The notes under the pieces are model-generated. The model had not been told where the DNA came from and made no database searches. It saw only the letters and a program-made list of their open reading frames with translations. Shown here one piece after another: positions 5,296 through 9,114 of a DNA stretch of 9,114 bases. The stretch's first letter is position 1; each line of letters opens with the position of its first letter. The position numbers were made by a program, and so were the translations under genes. This stretch comes from an uncultured Eubacteriaceae bacterium. GTDB lineage: Bacteria > Bacillota > Clostridia > Lachnospirales > CAG-274. The DNA lies in assembly GCA_946534775.1 (NCBI GenBank), contig CAMNCZ010000021.1, forward strand, positions 1 to 9,114, written 5' to 3'.

Positions 5296-7740
5296 ATGAC
5301 AAAGAAAATATGCAGTATTTTTTTATGTTTAACGTTGATACTTCAGGCTCTTCCCGTTTTTGCGGATGCCACACCCGAGGTTATAAGTCACGCGCTTTAC
5401 GACAGTTCTAATGTGCAGCTTAGCCTTATGTCGGCGGGCGATAGGGCAAAGTTTGAAATGACGCTTACCGATGCGGGCGTAAAAACAAACGAAATAGCCA
5501 ATAAAGAGGCTATCGACATTATTTCTTTAAGCGGCTGTTTCGGTTCTTCACCGACGATATCAAAGCGCGAACTGCTTTCGTCGGGCAGTGAAGCTTTAAG
5601 CTATAAGCTTACATTTGACCAGGTCGTTTATACGGGCGGCAGTCCGTCTATAAGTTTCAGGATAAAATATCGTGGAACGGCGTATACGTCAAATACGATA
5701 ACGCTTAAAATAGACGAGTGCAATATAGCGGGCGAAAAGGGTGTGGAAACGGCTACGGACAGCAGCGGAAACACGACCTATACGGTGCCCGCACCGCCTA
5801 TCGATATAAACCGCAGCAGCATACAGCCTGTTAAAGCGGGCGAGGAGTTTGACGTAGAACTTCTGCTTAAAAACAGGGGTCAGACATCGGCTGTAAATCC
5901 CGTTGTTTCGGTATCGACCTCGGGCGATATTTATGCGGTTGGAAGTTCCGTATCTTACATACCCGATATAAAGGCGGGCGCTACGCATAAGCTGAAAGTA
6001 CGTTTTCGTGCGGAAGAAAAGATAGCGATGGCTTCGCAGCAGATAACGGTCACGGTAAAATATACCTATAACAGCGGTACACAGGGTAAAACAAACGGCG
6101 AAGAAACCGCCGTTGTTACCGTACCCGCGGTTGTGCAGAACACAACGGGTTCGCCCGTGATGCAGGTGACACGCGGCAATATAGCGCCGATAGAGGCCGA
6201 TAAAGAAGCGGTTATCCCCGTTACGGTCAAAAACCTTGGCGATATTGCGGCAAAGGATGTTGTTATAAATATAACATCGGATGACGGACTGATGGTGACA
6301 AGTTCCGTTACAGATCTGCTGGGCGATATACCCGAAAAGTCACAGAAAAATATAAACATTTACGTTAAGACGGTAAAGGAGATAAGCGACAATTACAAAA
6401 ACCTTAATATCGATTTGAAATACAATTATTTACTTAATAAGGAAAATCAAAGCGGCGAAAGCAGCGTAAAATTCCCGATACAGCTTGTACCTAACAACAA
6501 GGATGCCTCGGCGCCGCTTATTCAGCTTACACACAGCGGCATCGGCGGTGTACTTGATGCAAATACATCATTTTCATTTATTGTGACGGCAAAAAATATC
6601 GGTCACGACGAGATATTGAACTCGGTACTCAATATAGAAGGTACGGAGGATATAATTATCACACCGTCAACCGCATCTTTTGCGTTTAACGGTTTAAAAC
6701 CGGGGGAAAGCAAAAGTTTTACCGTAAAGGCAAAGACGGTCAAAAAGATAACAAGCGCGTCGCAGACGATAAACGCGGAACTTAAATACAGCTACAAATC
6801 GGATAAAAGCTATACATCGGGCAATGAAGCACTTAAAATACACGCAGTCCTCAATTATGAAAAAGAGGAAGAAAAAATGAAGTCCTCTACACCCAATGTA
6901 ATTATAGAAAATTACAGCTACGGTACAAGTTCGGTGCCAACGGGTGAAAATTTCGTATTGGATATCGGGTTTAAAAACAAGGGCAGCGTACCCGTTCAAA
7001 ACCTTACAATGACGCTTGAACCAAGTGAAGCTATAGCTATAACAACGGGTACAAACACATTCTATTACGATAATATTGCGGCGGGCGCAGGCGGCAGACA
7101 GAAAATACAGATGTATGCACTGCCAAATTCGGACAAAAGTTCGTCAAATGTAAGTGTAACATTCAAATACGAGTATGTTTCGGACAAGCAGCGCAGTGAG
7201 GCGACCAGTACGCAAAGCGTATCAATACCGCTTTACAAACCCGACCTTATGGAATTTACTCCGCCCACAATGCAGACACCGGGTATAGTAGGCGAGGAAT
7301 ATCCTTTTTCTGTAGAGTATATCAACAAAGGCAAGGGCGAAGTGTGCAATGTGCGTGCAGAAATTCTCGGCGATGTGGAAACCGTGCAGAGGGTGCAGAA
7401 TTTAGGTAATTTTGAAGCAGGCAAAAGCGGCAATATCAACTTTATTGTTAAGCCCGATATGCCCGGAAAAAATGATGTCAGCATAAAAATAACTTATGAA
7501 GATGCAAACTTAAAGCAAAAAGAACGTATATTCAATCTCAGCTATGAGGCCGAGGAAGATATGCCGGTGGATTATGAAGAAGATTTTTCCGCGGAAGAGG
7601 AAGAACCGAGCGGCGGCTGGAAAAAGCCCGCTGCAATAGGCGGCGGCATTGCAGCTGCGGTAATTGCCGCAATAATAATTATCAGAAAAAGAAAAAAGAA
7701 AAAAGACTCGTTTAAGGTGAATTGGGAGGATCAGAATTGA
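5296..7740 (+). CDS. Membrane-anchored Ig-like repeat protein (CARDB/COG1361-like), transporter-associated
   Basis: An 814-residue exported protein. Residues 1-23 form a signal peptide (MTKKICSIFL, hydrophobic core, probable cleavage after PVFA). A distinct beta-rich domain (about 25-143) is followed by five Ig-like repeats of about 115-125 residues (about 167-280, 286-398, 406-519, 532-647, 648-750). Each repeat has an N-x-G turn (N193, N313, N434, N561, N677) and the first four end in a K-Y-x-Y strand (VKYTY, LKYNY, LKYSY, FKYEY). An acidic stretch (751-770), one transmembrane helix (about 779-796) and a Lys/Arg-rich cytoplasmic tail complete it, so nearly all of it lies outside the cell. 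There is no LPXTG, SLH or catalytic motif. ATG 5296 is preceded by AGAGGAG (5284-5290); the frame is open upstream to 5218, but that stretch lies inside the ATPase gene. Sitting between ATPase and permease, it is inferred to be the extracellular component of that system, perhaps an adaptor or substrate binder. The repeat family assignment is by pattern only. Confidence 0.82.
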   Translation: MTKKICSIFLCLTLILQALPVFADATPEVISHALYDSSNVQLSLMSAGDRAKFEMTLTDAGVKTNEIANKEAIDIISLSGCFGSSPTISKRELLSSGSEALSYKLTFDQVVYTGGSPSISFRIKYRGTAYTSNTITLKIDECNIAGEKGVETATDSSGNTTYTVPAPPIDINRSSIQPVKAGEEFDVELLLKNRGQTSAVNPVVSVSTSGDIYAVGSSVSYIPDIKAGATHKLKVRFRAEEKIAMASQQITVTVKYTYNSGTQGKTNGEETAVVTVPAVVQNTTGSPVMQVTRGNIAPIEADKEAVIPVTVKNLGDIAAKDVVINITSDDGLMVTSSVTDLLGDIPEKSQKNINIYVKTVKEISDNYKNLNIDLKYNYLLNKENQSGESSVKFPIQLVPNNKDASAPLIQLTHSGIGGVLDANTSFSFIVTAKNIGHDEILNSVLNIEGTEDIIITPSTASFAFNGLKPGESKSFTVKAKTVKKITSASQTINAELKYSYKSDKSYTSGNEALKIHAVLNYEKEEEKMKSSTPNVIIENYSYGTSSVPTGENFVLDIGFKNKGSVPVQNLTMTLEPSEAIAITTGTNTFYYDNIAAGAGGRQKIQMYALPNSDKSSSNVSVTFKYEYVSDKQRSEATSTQSVSIPLYKPDLMEFTPPTMQTPGIVGEEYPFSVEYINKGKGEVCNVRAEILGDVETVQRVQNLGNFEAGKSGNINFIVKPDMPGKNDVSIKITYEDANLKQKERIFNLSYEAEEDMPVDYEEDFSAEEEEPSGGWKKPAAIGGGIAAAVIAAIIIIRKRKKKKDSFKVNWEDQN
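5794..7545 (+). repeat. Five tandem Ig-like protein repeats
   Basis: Within the Ig-repeat protein, the Asn of the conserved (K)N-x-G turn recurs at residues 193, 313, 434, 561 and 677, intervals of 120, 121, 127 and 116. Four repeats close with [VLF]-K-Y-x-Y about 60 residues later, and repeats 1 to 3 also share an aromatic/Lys-Thr-Val-Lys-like strand (RFRAEEKI, YVKTVKEI, KAKTVKKI). The similarity is at protein level; I see no long exact DNA repeats, so the duplications are old. Confidence 0.75.
7724..7730 (+). promoter_or_regulatory. Ribosome binding site fixing the TTG start at 7737
   Basis: GGGAGGA, inside the end of the Ig-repeat gene, is six bases before TTG 7737. The only other candidate start in this frame nearby, TTG 7722, overlaps the site itself and cannot use it. 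Confidence 0.75.
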
Positions 7741-9095
7741 GAGCAACGGATTTGATAAGGACCTGCCTTAACAATCTTTTCAGGCATAAAGGCCGAACGA
7801 TACTGACGATAGTCGGCGTTGTTGTGGGCTGCTGTTCGGTCGTGCTGATGATATCCTTCGGTGTGGCTATGAAAATTTCAATGCAGGAAATGCTTAATGA
7901 AATGGGTGACCTTTCCGTTGTGGAGGTTCGCCCAAAGGGCAATAAAAAGCTTTATGATTCCGACATCAAGCAGATAAAAGCCATTGCAAACGTGGAGGGC
8001 GTAATGAGTGAATTCTCCACCAGCGACCTGGATATTACGGTAAGAACGGCAGACGGAAGATATTTGAACAAGTGGCCGAATGTTATAGGCTATTATGCAG
8101 ATGATCTGAAAGAGTTTGACTATAAGGTGTATGAGGGCAAGCTTATATCAAAGGCAAAGAAAAACAGCGTTGACCTGGGGAGATACTCGGTCTATGATTT
8201 TACCGACACTATGCGCCCCGAGGGTTACAATATGATAGATATATACAGTATGTACAATGACGACGGTACCACATCGGAACCGCCCGACCCGTATTTTGAC
8301 CCGATGAATACCAAACTTGTGTTGACTATATCCGACGGCGACAGCAAGACAAGGAAAAAAGAATATGACCTTGAAGTGGCGGGTATTATGGAAGAAGACA
8401 ACAGTAAAAATTTTATGCTGAGCTACAGCATTATAATGGACACTTCCGCACTTAACGAAATGATAAACGAGTTTAAGCGTGAATACGGCATATCAACAAC
8501 GGGCAGAATGAACTACAGCTTATTGAGGGTAAAAGCGGATGATATAGCAAACGTGCCGACGGTGGATAATGCACTAAAATCAATGGGCTATGAAACTTCG
8601 TCAATGGAAAGTATCCGCAAAAATATTGAAAAAGATGCAAACCAAAAGCAGCTTATGTTTGCGGGACTTGGTGTTATAAGCCTTTTTGTTGCGGCCCTTG
8701 GCATTATGAACACTATGATTATGGCTATAAGCGAGCGTACACGCGAGATCGGCGTTATGAAGGCGCTTGGCTGTTTTGTGGGCGATATACGCAAAATGTT
8801 TTTGCTTGAAGCGGCGTTTATAGGCCTTATAGGCGGTATTGTCGGCAGTGTCGGCAGTGTGCTTTTGTCGTATGTTATAAATTATGTGGCACTCAGAAGC
8901 ACCCTTGAGGGTCAGCCTTGGGAAGAAATAAAAAACACTCTGCTTACGAGTTCAAGCCGAATATCGGTAGTACCGTGGCAGCTTGCTTTGGGTGCGGTGG
9001 TGTTTTCGGTATTTGTCGGTATAGCATCGGGCTATTATCCCGCCAACAGGGCAGCAACAAAGATAAGCGCACTGGAAGCAATAAAGACGGAATAA
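7737..9095 (+). CDS. ABC transporter permease, MacB/FtsX family
   Basis: A 452-residue permease with the MacB/FtsX layout: a short cytoplasmic N-terminus (LNNLFRHKGRTILT), TM1 at about 21-43, a large extracellular MacB_PCD-like domain (about 45-300), then TM2 (about 309-331), TM3 (about 355-380) and TM4 (about 413-434). The cytoplasmic motif ISERTREIGVMKALG (331-345) after TM2 is the family's coupling-helix hallmark, and the end GYYPANRAATKISALEAIKTE-like tail (split: GYYPANRAA, SALEAIKTE) is equally typical. Such permeases usually dimerise and transmit ATPase motion across the membrane. The extracellular domain carries an acidic, proline-containing stretch (about 150-190, with EPPDPYFDP). 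The TTG start at 7737 is set by the Shine-Dalgarno at 7724-7730 and overlaps the preceding stop as TTGA, implying translational coupling with the Ig-repeat gene. Substrate is unknown; macrolide export, lipoprotein extraction or peptide export are all possible for the family. Confidence 0.93.
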   Translation: MRATDLIRTCLNNLFRHKGRTILTIVGVVVGCCSVVLMISFGVAMKISMQEMLNEMGDLSVVEVRPKGNKKLYDSDIKQIKAIANVEGVMSEFSTSDLDITVRTADGRYLNKWPNVIGYYADDLKEFDYKVYEGKLISKAKKNSVDLGRYSVYDFTDTMRPEGYNMIDIYSMYNDDGTTSEPPDPYFDPMNTKLVLTISDGDSKTRKKEYDLEVAGIMEEDNSKNFMLSYSIIMDTSALNEMINEFKREYGISTTGRMNYSLLRVKADDIANVPTVDNALKSMGYETSSMESIRKNIEKDANQKQLMFAGLGVISLFVAALGIMNTMIMAISERTREIGVMKALGCFVGDIRKMFLLEAAFIGLIGGIVGSVGSVLLSYVINYVALRSTLEGQPWEEIKNTLLTSSSRISVVPWQLALGAVVFSVFVGIASGYYPANRAATKISALEAIKTE

Positions 9096-9114
9096 TTTAT
9101 TCTCCCTCCGTTTG
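9096..9114. other. Short 3' non-coding edge
   Basis: Nineteen bases after the permease stop. ACGGA (9087-9091) could pair with TCCGT (9107-9111) followed by TTT, which might be the start of a terminator, but the window ends too soon to judge. Confidence 0.3.

Noticed and set aside
9087..9111. Possible terminator ACGGA/TCCGT after the permease
   Set aside because: The stem is only five pairs with a 15-base loop and the window ends before a T-tract can be confirmed.
9096..9114. Reverse complement resembles a Shine-Dalgarno (AAACGGAGGGAG)
   Set aside because: No start codon and no credible gene follow on the minus strand; the permease occupies that DNA.

Overview
The window carries two gene blocks, all on the + strand, from an endospore-forming bacterium. 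A complete set of eight spoIIIA genes (the first cut by the left edge) is found only in spore-forming Firmicutes. The reduced lengths of SpoIIIAF and SpoIIIAG, the mid-GC composition and the heavy ATA (Ile) codon use suggest a member of class Clostridia rather than Bacillus. The exact genus cannot be read from the sequence.

Region 1 (1-4442) is the spoIIIA operon in canonical order: spoIIIAA (3' part), AB, AC, AD, AE, AF, AG, AH. Genes overlap or are separated by at most about 15 bases, so they are almost certainly one transcript. The products form the mother-cell half of the channel ('feeding tube', A-Q complex) between mother cell and forespore: AA is the cytoplasmic ATPase, AB/AC/AD/AE are membrane platform proteins, and AF/AG/AH are ring-forming proteins facing the intermembrane space. 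The operon promoter lies left of the window. An intrinsic terminator (4458-4492) follows spoIIIAH.

Region 2 (4516-9095) is a separate three-gene operon with its own vegetative-type promoter (TTGATT, 17-base spacer, TATAAT). It encodes a MacB/LolD-type ABC ATPase, an 814-residue secreted protein anchored by a C-terminal membrane segment and built of about five Ig-like (CARDB/COG1361-like) repeats, and a four-helix MacB/FtsX-type permease. The classical MacA-type periplasmic adaptor is absent, and the Ig-repeat protein occupies its place in the operon. This is the least conventional part of the window: a putative three-part cell-envelope ABC machine of unknown substrate.

Several gene starts are non-ATG (GTG for AF, TTG for the ATPase and the permease) and were chosen from Shine-Dalgarno spacing and, for the ATPase, from the promoter position. 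There is no gene-free stretch longer than about 135 bases, and I see no RNA gene, mobile element or CRISPR array.
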